51,554 bases of DNA from an uncultured Prochlorococcus sp. (GTDB lineage Bacteria > Cyanobacteriota > Cyanobacteriia > PCC-6307 > Cyanobiaceae). The notes under the pieces were generated by a model. That model was given only the letters and a program-made list of their open reading frames with translations. It made no database searches and was not told where the DNA came from. The position numbers and the translations under genes are program-made. Below, piece by piece: positions 39,282-48,950 of the stretch. The stretch is from NCBI RefSeq assembly GCF_902522795.1, contig NZ_CABYWZ010000013.1:1-51554 (forward strand), in the 5' to 3' direction. How positions within the stretch are numbered: position 1 is the stretch's first letter; every line of letters begins with the position of its first letter.

Positions 39282-40655
39282 ATGGAATTCTCTTTATCAG
39301 AATTAAAAGATGTTTTGGGGGATATTAGAAATCTGAGCGAGGGGGAAAAAGATTTTTTAAATTTTAAGAATATAAGTATTGATAGTAGAACTTTATTAAA
39401 AAATGATCTTTTTATAGCTATCAAAGGTAAAAATTTTGACGGACATAGTTTTCTTCCAGAGGTTTTAAATAAAGGAGTTAAATCTGTTGTAATTAAAAAA
39501 GGGATGCAGAAATTACTTCCAAGTAATTTTCCTTATTGGGTTGTAAATGACACAACAGAGGCATTTCAAAAATTAGCATTGCTAAAAAGAAAAAAATTAA
39601 ATATCCCTATTGTTGCAATAACTGGCTCAGTGGGTAAAACTACAACAAAAGAAATGATTGGCGGAGTTTTAAATAAACTTGGAAGAATTAAATTATCTCA
39701 TGCAAATTACAATAATGAGATTGGAGTTGCTCTTACTATTCTTGCGACAGATATAGAAGATAAAGTTTTAGTTCTTGAGATGGGGATGCGAGGTCTTGGA
39801 CAGATCGAGAATTTATCTAAATATAGTGAACCGGATATTGCAGTTATTACCAACATTGGCACAGCTCATATTGGATTGTTAGGCTCAAAAAAAAATATTA
39901 CTCATGCAAAGTGTGAAATTAGTAAGTTCTTAAATCCAGAAGGAGTTGTAATAATTCCAGCAAATGATCCATTCCTTGAAAAAACTTTGAAAGAATTTTG
40001 GAAAGGTAGAGTGATAAAAGTAAAACTTTTAAATATAGAAAATCAAAAGGAGAGTTGTAAGAAAGATGATAATTTGCGAGGATTTTATAATCCTTCGAAT
40101 AGAACAATTTTAATTGAAGAAAATACTTTTGAAATTTCATTTGAGGGATTTCATAATGCTTCGAATTTCTTATTTGCTTATGCAGTTGCAAGAGAGCTAG
40201 GCATTGATTTTGCAAGTTTTAACAAATTTGATTTTGTAAGTTTAGCTGGAAGGAATAAAATTCTTAAATCAGCAAAAACAACAATATATGATGAATCATA
40301 TAATGCTTCGCCAGAGTCAGTAAAAGCATGTATTAAAACCCTGCTTGAAAAACCGAGAAATAAATTTTTCATATTTGGAAGTATGCAAGAATTGGGAAAA
40401 GAATCTGAAAAATATCACATAGAAATATTCAACTTAATAAATAATTCAGACATAGAAAAGTGTTTATTTATTTGCGATAAAGAGAATGAAAAAATTTACA
40501 CCAATTATCTAAAAGATAAGAATAAATTCTTAGTTTTAAATAATATTAAAGATATACCTCAAGAAATAAACAAATCTACAAAAAAAGGTGATTCTATTCT
40601 TATAAAAGGGAGCAGATGTTGGCAACTTGAAAAAATTATTGAATTAATTAACTAG
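39282..40655 (+). CDS. murF: UDP-N-acetylmuramoyl-tripeptide--D-alanyl-D-alanine ligase
   Basis: Adds D-Ala-D-Ala to the peptidoglycan precursor, the last cytoplasmic Mur ligase step. About 457 residues. The N-terminal substrate domain (ISIDSRTLLKNDLFIAIKG) is at 31-50, the ATP loop GSVGKTTTKEM is near 115, and NYNNEIGVALT with LEMGMRGLGQI forms the central domain. The Mur ligase C-terminal domain has DESYNASPESV. I chose ATG at 39282 over a preceding TTG at 39279. It follows glgA by 7 bp, and its stop lies one base from the convergent glmU stop. Confidence 0.95.
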   Translation: MEFSLSELKDVLGDIRNLSEGEKDFLNFKNISIDSRTLLKNDLFIAIKGKNFDGHSFLPEVLNKGVKSVVIKKGMQKLLPSNFPYWVVNDTTEAFQKLALLKRKKLNIPIVAITGSVGKTTTKEMIGGVLNKLGRIKLSHANYNNEIGVALTILATDIEDKVLVLEMGMRGLGQIENLSKYSEPDIAVITNIGTAHIGLLGSKKNITHAKCEISKFLNPEGVVIIPANDPFLEKTLKEFWKGRVIKVKLLNIENQKESCKKDDNLRGFYNPSNRTILIEENTFEISFEGFHNASNFLFAYAVARELGIDFASFNKFDFVSLAGRNKILKSAKTTIYDESYNASPESVKACIKTLLEKPRNKFFIFGSMQELGKESEKYHIEIFNLINNSDIEKCLFICDKENEKIYTNYLKDKNKFLVLNNIKDIPQEINKSTKKGDSILIKGSRCWQLEKIIELIN

Positions 40656-40656
40656 A

Positions 40657-42006
40657 TCAGGATTTCTTTTTCCCCCAATTCTCTATATTTACTTGCTTAG
40701 TTCTTGAGATCGCTAGTGAATTATCTTTAGAGTCTTTTGTTATCACTGAACCAGCACCTGTTGTTACTGATTCCCCTAGATTTATTGGCGCTACAAAAAC
40801 TGTGTTTGCCCCAATACTCGAATTTTTGCCAATTTTTGTTTGATATTTTTTCTTTCCATCAAAATTTGCAGTAATAGTGCCTGCTCCAATATTTGTAGAT
40901 CTTCCAATAATAGAATCACCAATATAACTTAAATGGTTTACTTTAGATTCTTCCTCTAGTTGACTATTTTTAATCTCAACAAAATTACCTATTTTGCAAT
41001 AGGAAGATATTTTAGAATTTGGTCTTATATGACTATAAGGGCCAATTTTGATATGATCCATTATCTGAGAATCATAAACAGTAGAGTTTGAAATTTCACA
41101 TTGTAATCCCACATTAGAATTCTCAATAAAAGTATTTGGACCGATAATGCAATGACTATTTATTTTCGTATTTCCTCTTATATGTGTATTAGCCTCTATG
41201 GTTACATCCTTTCCAATTTCAGCTTCTTCACTAATTGAACAACTTGCTTTATTTATAAAAGTTACACCATTAAGCATATGTTTTTCTTTAATTGAATTCT
41301 GAATAAATTCCTCGCACTCAGATAGTTGAATTCTGTCATTAATTCCTTGAAGCTCTCTATTATCATCTACCTCGAGACTTAAGGAATTTTTTAGCAAAGA
41401 TATTGTATCTGTTAAGTAAATCTCTTTTTGATTATTATTGCTTTGCAAGGTATTAATTATTTCTGACAAGTTGCCCCAGTTAAAACAGTAAATACCTGCA
41501 TTTATTAATGGATTCTCTCTTTCTAGATCATCACAATCTTTTTCTTCAACAATTCTCTCTATAAAGTCCCCCTTCAAAAAAACTCTGCCATATCCATGAG
41601 GATTTGTTTTCTTTGTGGTAATTAAAGAAACATCAGCATTTTTTGAATCGTGGAGATACAAAAGTCTTTTTAGAGTACTAGGCCTAATGAGTGGCACATC
41701 GCCGTTAAGTACCAAAAGTTTTCCTTCATGTTTTTTTACTTCTTTACAAAGTACCTGGATAGCATGACCTGTTCCTGATTGAGGTTCTTGAACAACAACA
41801 TTGATTTTTTTATCGTTTGGGATTGACTTTTGTACTTCGTTTGATTTGTGTCCAGTAATTACGAAAATTTTATCGGGCTTTAATTCGACACATGAATCAA
41901 TTACTCTTTGTAGAAGACTTTTGCCAGAAATTTGATGTAAAACTTTTGGTAATGAGCTTTTCATTCTAGTGCCCTTGCCTGCCGCTAATATCGCAACACT
42001 TAACAT
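40657..42006 (-). CDS. glmU: Bifunctional GlmU (UDP-GlcNAc pyrophosphorylase / GlcN-1-P acetyltransferase)
   Basis: Makes UDP-GlcNAc for peptidoglycan and lipid A. It has 449 residues: an N-terminal nucleotidyltransferase domain with [18 protein letters not shown] at about 7-24 and [11 protein letters not shown], and a C-terminal left-handed beta-helix with hexapeptide repeats ([25 protein letters not shown]) followed by the active-site [17 protein letters not shown]. The start is ATG. It is the last gene of the aroA-mnmD-glmU run, 25 bp after the methyltransferase gene, and converges on murF. Confidence 0.97.
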   Translation of the reverse strand: MLSVAILAAGKGTRMKSSLPKVLHQISGKSLLQRVIDSCVELKPDKIFVITGHKSNEVQKSIPNDKKINVVVQEPQSGTGHAIQVLCKEVKKHEGKLLVLNGDVPLIRPSTLKRLLYLHDSKNADVSLITTKKTNPHGYGRVFLKGDFIERIVEEKDCDDLERENPLINAGIYCFNWGNLSEIINTLQSNNNQKEIYLTDTISLLKNSLSLEVDDNRELQGINDRIQLSECEEFIQNSIKEKHMLNGVTFINKASCSISEEAEIGKDVTIEANTHIRGNTKINSHCIIGPNTFIENSNVGLQCEISNSTVYDSQIMDHIKIGPYSHIRPNSKISSYCKIGNFVEIKNSQLEEESKVNHLSYIGDSIIGRSTNIGAGTITANFDGKKKYQTKIGKNSSIGANTVFVAPINLGESVTTGAGSVITKDSKDNSLAISRTKQVNIENWGKKKS

Positions 42007-42031
42007 GTTTATTTGAAATCCTAATTTAAAT

Positions 42032-42937
42032 CTAACTCTTAAAGGATAACTTCGTCATTCCCCACTTCTCTCTCCATTTATTTGTAGATAATAGATTTGA
42101 GGATAATTGCTCATCTAATCTTCTCCTGAGTATATCGTCTTTACTTGAGTTAAAATCTTGATCTCTATATGGAATACTAGCTTTAGTTAAAAGATGTTCT
42201 TCTTCCATTAAAGATAACTTTTCAAAATTGAAATTAGTTTTCAATTTATTCTTATCAAATTTTGATATTGCGACAGTTCCCTGGCTCCAAAAAGGTCTGT
42301 TTTTAAAACTTGGCTTAATAGTGAAAATTTCTAATCCAAGATTTCTTAAGGTTTTTCTTACTGCCGCTGATGAAGAATAAGTTATTAAATAACCCTGAGG
42401 ATTAAGATTTTCTGTGACTTTGGATAGAAATTCAATGGTCCATACTTGTGGACATTTTTGAGGAGAAAAACCATCTAAATAAATCAAATCAAATTTAATA
42501 GAGGAAGGAATAATATTGATTTTTTCTCTAGCATCACCCCACAAAATACTGCATTTAAAAAATTGATCCTCAAAGTAATCTTTTCGATAAAGTGATCCAA
42601 ATATTTTTTTGACTTTTGGATCCCATAATTTAAGGAAAGATTCATTTCTAAGCGAATATTCAAGAGGCTTTTTATCAATCTCCAATGCATACAAATTTAA
42701 ATGTGATTTTTGTTTAATTAATTCATCTAATAAAGAAGCGGAATTGTATCCTAAACCAAAACATATATCCAAAACATTAAGAGATTTGCCCTTAAATCTT
42801 TGCAGATTAGAAGTAGCTGTAAACTTTGACTTTGTTTCCTCCAGCGCGCCCAATAAACTATGAAAGTTCTCTTGAAAAAACAGACTCTTTAAAGAGTAAC
42901 TACCATCTTTAGTTAAAACTTCTATTAATTCAGACAA
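42032..42937 (-). CDS. MnmC-type tRNA methyltransferase domain protein (MnmD-like)
   Basis: A 301-residue SAM-dependent methyltransferase matching the N-terminal (MTase) domain of E. coli MnmC, which makes the last methylation of 5-methylaminomethyl-2-thiouridine at tRNA wobble U34. Family signs: [20 protein letters not shown] at the N-terminus, [15 protein letters not shown] as the SAM site (about 54-68), [18 protein letters not shown] with the DxFSPxxxPxxW box, and [12 protein letters not shown]. The FAD oxidoreductase half of MnmC is absent; a C-terminal extension of about 60 polar residues replaces it. The start is TTG at 42937; no better ATG is seen. aroA lies 12 bp upstream. Confidence 0.85.
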   Translation of the reverse strand: MSELIEVLTKDGSYSLKSLFFQENFHSLLGALEETKSKFTATSNLQRFKGKSLNVLDICFGLGYNSASLLDELIKQKSHLNLYALEIDKKPLEYSLRNESFLKLWDPKVKKIFGSLYRKDYFEDQFFKCSILWGDAREKINIIPSSIKFDLIYLDGFSPQKCPQVWTIEFLSKVTENLNPQGYLITYSSSAAVRKTLRNLGLEIFTIKPSFKNRPFWSQGTVAISKFDKNKLKTNFNFEKLSLMEEEHLLTKASIPYRDQDFNSSKDDILRRRLDEQLSSNLLSTNKWREKWGMTKLSFKS

Positions 42938-42949
42938 AAACTTTTTAGG

Positions 42950-44260
42950 CTAGTTAGTTAGTTTAGCCAGCTCTTCCCAAAAAGCGGGATACGAGACGCT
43001 AGCAGCATCAGATCTTATGATTTTTGAGGTGCCTTTAGCAAGAAGTGAAGCAATAGCAAGACTCATTGCAACTCGATGATCTGTCTCGCTATCTACCTCC
43101 GCAGAATGAAATCTTGATTGCCCATTAATAATTAACCCATCCTCTTTTTCTGTTATTTCAGCGCCGAATTTTTGTAACTGTCTTGCCATGACTTTTAATC
43201 GATCTGTCTCCTTAACTCTTAATTCTTGTGCATCCTTAATTTCAGAAACTCCATTACAAAAACAGGCAGCCACAGTAAGGATAGGAATTTCATCTATAAG
43301 TTTTGGGAGAATATCTCCTTCAATAGTGAATGACCTTAAATTATTTGAAGTCTTTACTTTAATAGATCCAATTGGTTCACCTGCAATAGTCGTTTTATCT
43401 AAAATCTCATAATTGCACCCCATTGAATCCATTACATTTAATATCCCTGTTCTAGTGGGATTTAATCCGACATTCTGAATTAAAACCTCTGAATTTGGAA
43501 CAATAGATGCAGCAATCATCCAAAAAGAAGCAGAGCTTATGTCGCCAGGAATCAATATTCTCTGACCAATTAAGTTACTCCCTGACTTGATAACTACATT
43601 TCTTCCTAATTCTCCTCTGATACTGATGTCTGCTCCAAATGCTTTTAGCATTCTTTCAGTATGATCTCTTGAAGATGCTGGTTCAATTACAGAAGTAGTT
43701 CCAGAAGCATTGAGGCCTGCCAATAATATTGCCGATTTTACTTGAGCACTTGCCACTGGAGTTCCAATAACACATCCCTTAAGTTTTTTTCCATTAATTG
43801 AGATTGGAGCTTTGTTATCGCCTTCCCTTCCATAAATTTTGCCACCCATCAAAGATAACGGGTTGCCAACTCTTTTCATTGGCCTTTCGTTAAGAGAAGC
43901 GTCCCCGGTTAAGATGAAATTCTTACCTTCTTGAGCGGCTAATAAACCCATTAATAACCTCATAGTGGTTCCTGAATTTCCACAGTTGAGAATTTCTTTT
44001 GGTTCTTTTAATCCATCAAGACCCAATCCTGAAATCGTAAAAGGCTCATTTTTTTTTATTTCTGGTATGTTTACACCTAACTTTCTTAGACAATCTGCAG
44101 TTGAAAGTGGATCTTCAGAATGTAAGAACCCCTCAATAGTCGTCTCACCCTTAGCAATACTTCCTATTATTAGAGCTCTATGAGAAATAGATTTATCTCC
44201 AGGTACTTTTACTTCTCCTTTTAAATTAACTCCACCTTTTATTGTGCGGATATACTTCAT
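42950..44260 (-). CDS. aroA: 3-phosphoshikimate 1-carboxyvinyltransferase (EPSP synthase)
   Basis: Sixth shikimate-pathway step, joining PEP to shikimate-3-phosphate. About 436 residues from ATG at 44260. An in-frame TTG at 44299 would add 13 residues that lack family similarity, so I prefer the ATG. The features are [16 protein letters not shown] at about 18-33, the [17 protein letters not shown] segment, [12 protein letters not shown], and the C-terminal [12 protein letters not shown]. The Gly in LxGDxSL and NCGNSGT suggest the glyphosate-related residues are of the usual bacterial kind, but sensitivity is not shown. It leads the aroA-mnmD-glmU run, divergent from comB. Confidence 0.97.
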   Translation of the reverse strand: MKYIRTIKGGVNLKGEVKVPGDKSISHRALIIGSIAKGETTIEGFLHSEDPLSTADCLRKLGVNIPEIKKNEPFTISGLGLDGLKEPKEILNCGNSGTTMRLLMGLLAAQEGKNFILTGDASLNERPMKRVGNPLSLMGGKIYGREGDNKAPISINGKKLKGCVIGTPVASAQVKSAILLAGLNASGTTSVIEPASSRDHTERMLKAFGADISIRGELGRNVVIKSGSNLIGQRILIPGDISSASFWMIAASIVPNSEVLIQNVGLNPTRTGILNVMDSMGCNYEILDKTTIAGEPIGSIKVKTSNNLRSFTIEGDILPKLIDEIPILTVAACFCNGVSEIKDAQELRVKETDRLKVMARQLQKFGAEITEKEDGLIINGQSRFHSAEVDSETDHRVAMSLAIASLLAKGTSKIIRSDAASVSYPAFWEELAKLTN

Positions 44261-44365
44261 TTTCAAATTAATTACTTGATAAGATTTCTGTAAAAACAAA
44301 TTAGTTTTATATTATCAATAAGTTTGTTTTTAAAAAAAAAATAATCAAATTAAGTAACTGTTTTC

Positions 44366-44371
44366 TATAAT
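44366..44371 (+). promoter_or_regulatory. -10 box of comB
   Basis: A perfect TATAAT stands at 44366-44371 in the divergent gap between aroA and comB. A transcript would begin near 44378-44379. This places the leader only about 16 nt before ATT at 44395 and argues that the comB start lies right there. No strong -35 is visible. Confidence 0.55.
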
Positions 44372-44382
44372 AAATTCAGAAA

Positions 44383-44387
44383 AAGGA
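44383..44387 (+). promoter_or_regulatory. Ribosome-binding site deciding an ATT start
   Basis: AAGGA at 44383-44387 is followed 7 nt later by ATT at 44395, and 4 nt later by ATT at 44392. No ATG, GTG or TTG is in frame near this site, so it is the only Shine-Dalgarno match to the comB reading frame. Confidence 0.55.
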
Positions 44388-44394
44388 TTTAATT

Positions 44395-45123
44395 ATTAAT
44401 CTTACTTATTATCACGTTGCAAAGGATGCTCCTGAAAATAGTCCAGACATCGCAGTTGTCATTGATGTTTTAAGAGCTACAACAACAATTTCTTGGGCTT
44501 TAAAAAATGGAGCTGATTCAATACAAGTTTTTGCAGATTTAGATTTATTAAAAGAATCTGCGATTAAGTGGCAAGCTGAAAAGAGACTAATGCTTGGAGA
44601 GAGAGGCGGAAAGAAGATTGAGGGTTTTGATTTAGGTAATTCTCCTTTATCAGTTACAAAAAAAGTTGTTAATGGTAAAAGACTTTTTATGAGTACGACT
44701 AATGGGACTAAATCATTGCAAAAAGTTCAAAATGCTAAGCATTTATTTGCTATGGGTCTCCCAAATAGGAAAGCAGTTGCCGAAAAAATCATTACATTAA
44801 AAAGTGAAAATGTTTTAATACTTGGTAGTGGTTGGGAAGGCTCTTATTCACTTGAGGATTCTTTGGCTGCTGGTGCTTTGGCTTCATACCTAAAACAGAA
44901 CTGTAATTTTGAAATTAATATTCTGAATGACGAATTACAAGCTGCTCTGGCACTTTGGGATGTCTGGAAAAATGATATTTTGAAATGTTTAAAAACAGCA
45001 ACCCATGGCAAAAGATTGACAAGTCTTGGAGATTATGAGGATGATTTTAAATGTTGCTCCGAACTTGATTGCTTAGATATTGTTCCTGCTCAAGTTGAAA
45101 GGGGCGTGATTCGTGCATCATGA
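44395..45123 (+). CDS. comB: ComB-family 2-phosphosulfolactate phosphatase, ATT start
   Basis: Family of 2-phosphosulfolactate phosphatases (coenzyme M pathway in methanogens); in cyanobacteria the role is not established. From ATT at 44395 the protein has 242 residues, the usual family length. It starts NLTYYHVAKDAP and contains the conserved AVVIDVLRATTTISWAL at about residues 21-37, then LMLGERGGKKIEGFDLGNSP and STTNGTKSL. The first canonical in-frame codon is ATG at 44590, which would remove the IDVLRATTT active-site region, so that start is unlikely. AAGGA at 44383 and TATAAT at 44366 support the ATT. The nitrilase gene follows after 30 bp. Confidence 0.85.
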   Translation: MNLTYYHVAKDAPENSPDIAVVIDVLRATTTISWALKNGADSIQVFADLDLLKESAIKWQAEKRLMLGERGGKKIEGFDLGNSPLSVTKKVVNGKRLFMSTTNGTKSLQKVQNAKHLFAMGLPNRKAVAEKIITLKSENVLILGSGWEGSYSLEDSLAAGALASYLKQNCNFEINILNDELQAALALWDVWKNDILKCLKTATHGKRLTSLGDYEDDFKCCSELDCLDIVPAQVERGVIRAS

Positions 45124-45153
45124 TTTACGAATTGGTTCATTAGGAGTAAAGTC

Positions 45154-45981
45154 TTGACTGATTTTTTGGTAGCTGCATTGCAAATTACAAGTACTTCAAA
45201 TGTTGAAGCAAATTTTGCTGAAGCAGAAGAACAGATTGAATTAGCTGTTAGAAGAGGTGCTGAGTTAATAGGATTGCCTGAGAATTTTGCTTTTTTAGGA
45301 GGAGATGATGAAAAACTTAGATTAGCTTTTGAATTGTCAGAGAAGTGTACAAATTTTCTAAAAACTATGTCACAGAGATATCAAGTATTTCTTTTGGGAG
45401 GAGGGTATCCTGTCCCTGCTGGTGATGATAGTCATACTTTTAATAGGTCAGCTTTATTTGGGAAAGATGGACAGATTTTGGCAAAATACGACAAAATTCA
45501 TTTGTTTGACGTTGATTTGCCAGATGGGAATCTATACAAGGAATCATCAACTATTTTATCCGGAGCCGATTATCCACCTGTTGTGGATGTACCGGGTTTA
45601 TGCAAAATAGGATTATCGATTTGTTACGACGTTAGATTTCCTGAACTCTATAGATATTTGTCTTCCAATGGTGCAGAGCTAATTATGATTCCCGCAGCTT
45701 TTACAGCATTTACTGGAAAAGATCATTGGCAAATCTTATTACAAGCAAGAGCAATTGAGAATACAGCATATGTAGTCGCTCCAGCTCAAACTGGCATTCA
45801 TTATGGAAGAAGGCAAAGTCATGGTCATGCAATGGTAATTGACCCTTGGGGTACAGTATTATCAGATGCTGGAAAAACTCAGGGAGCTGCAATAGCACCT
45901 GCTGATAAAGAAAGAGTAAAGAAAATTAGGGAGCAGATGCCAAGCCTTAAACATAGAAAAAACAAATTGTTTTCAAACTAA
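45154..45981 (+). CDS. Carbon-nitrogen hydrolase (Nit1/deaminated-glutathione-amidase-like)
   Basis: A 275-residue nitrilase-superfamily amidase with the Glu-Lys-Cys triad: Glu in LPENFAFLG (about residue 43), Lys in KYDKIHLFDVD (about 114), and Cys in GLSICYDVRFPELYR (about 155). The pattern is closest to the Nit1/Nit2 branch, which includes deaminated glutathione amidase and omega-amidase. The start is TTG at 45154, supported by AGGAG at 45142-45146 with a 7-nt spacer. The stop TAA shares one base with the ATG of the amidase gene. The substrate is not certain. Confidence 0.9.
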   Translation: MTDFLVAALQITSTSNVEANFAEAEEQIELAVRRGAELIGLPENFAFLGGDDEKLRLAFELSEKCTNFLKTMSQRYQVFLLGGGYPVPAGDDSHTFNRSALFGKDGQILAKYDKIHLFDVDLPDGNLYKESSTILSGADYPPVVDVPGLCKIGLSICYDVRFPELYRYLSSNGAELIMIPAAFTAFTGKDHWQILLQARAIENTAYVVAPAQTGIHYGRRQSHGHAMVIDPWGTVLSDAGKTQGAAIAPADKERVKKIREQMPSLKHRKNKLFSN

Positions 45982-47066
45982 TGATAAAGTTTTTAGATAA
46001 TAAACTTTTTCGTTATTTATCCGTTTTTTTATTTTTAAATTCTTCAATCCTTCCAGTTAAATGTTCAAGTGCTCTTGCGGCATGGGCTATAAATACTAAT
46101 GGAGTTTTAGAATTAAGAACTAAATCAAATACAAATTTAAAAGCATACTTTCAGAAGACTAACCAAATATCCGGAGATAGATTCTGGGTAGATTTTCCAG
46201 GAGAATTAAAAAATCCTAGAACAATAAAAGGTAATGGCCCAATAAAAGAAATTAGATTAGGTAAACCAGACAAGGGTAAAACAAGACTTGTAATTGAATT
46301 TAATGAAGAGATTTATTTGAAACCTTTGACTTGGCGAATGGTTGGCTTAGATCAAAATAGATGGAGAATTAAACTATTTAACCCAAAATATACATTCAAA
46401 AAGATTGGTGAAGGTTTAGTTGAAAAGAAAAGAGGAAATATCAAAGCCAATCAAAAATTAATTCATAAGAAGAAAAACAATTATGGTTACTTCAAACTGC
46501 CAGAGTTAAAACGAAACAAGTTTGAGGTTGTAATCGATCCAGGACATGGAGGACCTGACCCAGGAGCAATAGGAATTGGTGGTATTAGAGAAACAGATGT
46601 TGTCCTAGAGGTTTCAAAAATAGTTAGAAATTTACTTTCTGAGAAAGGTGTCAAAGTAAGGCTGACTAGAACAAATGAAGTTGATTTGGATTTACCTCCA
46701 AGAGTTTCCATTGCTAATAATACTGATGCAGATATTTTTGTAAGTATTCATGCAAATGCCTCAAGAGGTAAAAGAAGAGACATAAATGGATTGGAAACCT
46801 TTTATTACAGAGGGTGGAGAGGAAGATTACTCGCGAAAAGAATTCAAAAACAAATTTTAAGAGTTTCCCCTGGGAGTCCTGATCGAGGAGTTAAACAAGG
46901 TCGATTTTATGTAATTAAAAATACTAGGATGCCCGCAGTCCTTGTAGAAATTGGATTTTTAACGGGAAGATTAGATGCAAGAAGATTAGAAAAAATAACC
47001 CATCGAAAAAGATTAGCCTATGCAATTGCAAAAGGCATCCTCGAATATCTAGATAAAGTAGGGTGA
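45981..47066 (+). CDS. N-acetylmuramoyl-L-alanine amidase with AMIN domain
   Basis: A 361-residue exported amidase cleaving the peptide from muramic acid in septal peptidoglycan during cell separation. An N-terminal signal peptide is seen (SVFLFLNSSILPVKCSSALA). The AMIN localisation domain (about 30-140) is followed by a basic linker and an Amidase_3 domain (about 175-361). Zinc ligands are seen in VIDPGHGGPDPGAIG, a Glu in ETDVVLEVSK, and His in VSIHANAS; the catalytic Glu is in AVLVEIGFLTG. ATG overlaps the nitrilase stop by one base, and its stop overlaps the GTG of murI by 4 bp. Confidence 0.94.
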   Translation: MIKFLDNKLFRYLSVFLFLNSSILPVKCSSALAAWAINTNGVLELRTKSNTNLKAYFQKTNQISGDRFWVDFPGELKNPRTIKGNGPIKEIRLGKPDKGKTRLVIEFNEEIYLKPLTWRMVGLDQNRWRIKLFNPKYTFKKIGEGLVEKKRGNIKANQKLIHKKKNNYGYFKLPELKRNKFEVVIDPGHGGPDPGAIGIGGIRETDVVLEVSKIVRNLLSEKGVKVRLTRTNEVDLDLPPRVSIANNTDADIFVSIHANASRGKRRDINGLETFYYRGWRGRLLAKRIQKQILRVSPGSPDRGVKQGRFYVIKNTRMPAVLVEIGFLTGRLDARRLEKITHRKRLAYAIAKGILEYLDKVG

Positions 47067-47857
47067 AACTTAAAATAGGTATATTTGATAGCGGAATAGG
47101 TGGTTTTACTATCCTTAATTCTTTACTAAAAACTCGTAAAGATGTAGAAGTTTTTTATTTGGCTGATACAAAAAGAATACCTTTTGGGAACAAAAATTCT
47201 AAAGAGATTAGATTAATTGCGAAGGATATTTGTACTTTTTTTCTTGATAAGAATTTAGATGCACTTTTAGTTGCTTGTAACACTACAAATGCGTGTGCGC
47301 TTGATATTCTAGAAAATAAGCTAAAGGTCCCTTGTTTTGATCTTATAAACTCAGTATCGGAAATAGTTGATAAACAAATAATTGGTGTCCTAGCAACACA
47401 AGCAACTGTTCGATCATCGTATTACAAGAAAGCTATAAATGCTAAAAAAGAGAATACGATAATATTTCAGCAAGAATGTCCAGAATTTGTATCAGAAATT
47501 GAAAAAGAAAAATTAAATATTGATAAGTTAAATAGCCTATCAGACTTATACTTAAGACCACTAATAAACAAAAATATTGAAGAATTAATACTTGGTTGTA
47601 GTCACTATCCCTTAATTCATGACTTTTTAAGAAAAAAATTAGATTCAAATATAAAAATTATTGATCCATCGGTAGCATTAATAAAAAAATTTAATGAATC
47701 TTTTAATATTACAGAAACTGACCGCTATGAGAGTATTTCTTTCGAAAATGTAAAATTTTTTGTTACTTCAGAAAGAGATGACTTTTCCAATAAAGTAAAA
47801 TTTTGGCTTGGAATTAATAAAGAAATATGGTTGGTTAACCTCCGAAGTAATGTTTGA
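47063..47857 (+). CDS. murI: Glutamate racemase
   Basis: Makes D-glutamate for peptidoglycan. It has 264 residues. The N-terminal FDSGIGGF is at about 8-15, the first catalytic Cys is in LVACNTTNACAL (about 73), and the second in LILGCSHYPLI (about 178). YLADTKRIPFGNK is the other family marker. The start is GTG, overlapping the TGA stop of the amidase gene (GTGA), so the two are translationally coupled. sds follows after 27 bp. With the amidase and murF/glmU elsewhere in the window it serves cell-wall synthesis. Confidence 0.97.
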   Translation: MKLKIGIFDSGIGGFTILNSLLKTRKDVEVFYLADTKRIPFGNKNSKEIRLIAKDICTFFLDKNLDALLVACNTTNACALDILENKLKVPCFDLINSVSEIVDKQIIGVLATQATVRSSYYKKAINAKKENTIIFQQECPEFVSEIEKEKLNIDKLNSLSDLYLRPLINKNIEELILGCSHYPLIHDFLRKKLDSNIKIIDPSVALIKKFNESFNITETDRYESISFENVKFFVTSERDDFSNKVKFWLGINKEIWLVNLRSNV

Positions 47858-47884
47858 TTCCTTAAGATATAAAAGAGGCAAACC

Positions 47885-48856
47885 ATGAATACAGTAACAG
47901 AGCTACTACAACCAGTTGAAAATGATCTTGATGATCTTATTTTAGAACTGAAAAATCTAATAGGAGCTGGTCACCCAATTCTTCAAGCCGCAGCGGAACA
48001 CCTTTTTAGTGCTGGGGGGAAAAGGTTGAGACCTGGAATAGTTTTATTGATTTCAAAAGCCATATCTCCTGAATTTTGCTTGACAACCAAACATAAAAGG
48101 CTTGCTGAAATAACTGAGATGATTCATACAGCCTCATTAGTCCATGATGATGTTGTTGATGAGGCTTCTACAAGAAGAGGAGTTGATACAGTTCATAGTA
48201 GATTTAATACCAGAGTAGCCGTTTTGGCGGGAGACTTTTTATTCGCTCAAGCAAGTTGGCACCTAGCAAATCTTGACAATGTAAATGTAGTTAAATTACT
48301 TAGTAGAGTAATAATGGATCTAGCAGAGGGTGAGATTAAACAAAATTTAAATAGATTTGATTCAGCTCAATCTTTTTCCAAATACATCAATAAAAGTTAT
48401 TGTAAAACAGCATCACTTATAGCCAATAGTTGCAAAGCAGCTGGAGTTTTGAGTGGGATTAATGACAAAAACTTAACCTCGTTGTACGATTTTGGCAAAA
48501 ATATTGGTTTGGCTTTCCAAGTTGTAGATGACATTCTTGACTTTACTGGAAATGATAAACAACTTGGAAAACCTGCTGTAAGTGATCTTGCTAGTGGTTA
48601 TCTTACAGCCCCAGTTTTATATGCCTTAGAAGAAAATAAACAATTGTCAGTTCTTATAAACAGAGAACTTGCTGAAAAAGATGATTTAGATGATGCACTT
48701 AATATCATCATGAACTCCAAAGCTATTGAAAGTTCAAGAAAACTAGCTGAAGATTTTGCAATGCTTTCTAAAGAAGCTATAGTCTGGCTTCCTGATTCAG
48801 AATATAAAAGAGCTTTAATGGCTCTTCCAGAATTTGTCCTAAGCCGTATTTTTTAG
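47885..48856 (+). CDS. sds: Long-chain all-trans prenyl diphosphate synthase (solanesyl type)
   Basis: Elongates IPP onto an allylic primer to make the long isoprenoid tail, in cyanobacteria probably that of plastoquinone-9. It has 323 residues. The first Asp-rich motif is LVHDDVVDEASTRRG at about 92-106, the second DDILDFTGNDKQLGKP at about 219-234, and GGKRLRPGIVLLISKA lies near 49. Chain length cannot be read with certainty; small residues upstream of the first motif (MIHTASLVHDD) suggest a long product. The start is ATG. It follows murI after 27 bp with an AAGAGG-type ribosome-binding site. Confidence 0.9.
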   Translation: MNTVTELLQPVENDLDDLILELKNLIGAGHPILQAAAEHLFSAGGKRLRPGIVLLISKAISPEFCLTTKHKRLAEITEMIHTASLVHDDVVDEASTRRGVDTVHSRFNTRVAVLAGDFLFAQASWHLANLDNVNVVKLLSRVIMDLAEGEIKQNLNRFDSAQSFSKYINKSYCKTASLIANSCKAAGVLSGINDKNLTSLYDFGKNIGLAFQVVDDILDFTGNDKQLGKPAVSDLASGYLTAPVLYALEENKQLSVLINRELAEKDDLDDALNIIMNSKAIESSRKLAEDFAMLSKEAIVWLPDSEYKRALMALPEFVLSRIF

Positions 48857-48950
48857 ATCTACTAGAAATAAATCTTTGAGCTAAAGTAATATTAAAATTT
48901 TTGAAAACCCTAATTTTTTCTACTAAATTTATTATGCATAGATTTATTTA

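Noticed and set aside
44261..44299. N-terminal extension of aroA from TTG 44299
   Set aside because: The extra 13 residues do not resemble EPSP synthases and a good ATG exists at 44260.
44590..45123. A 177-residue comB starting at ATG 44590
   Set aside because: It removes the conserved IDVLRATTT region; the frame continues upstream with family-like sequence, a promoter and a ribosome-binding site.
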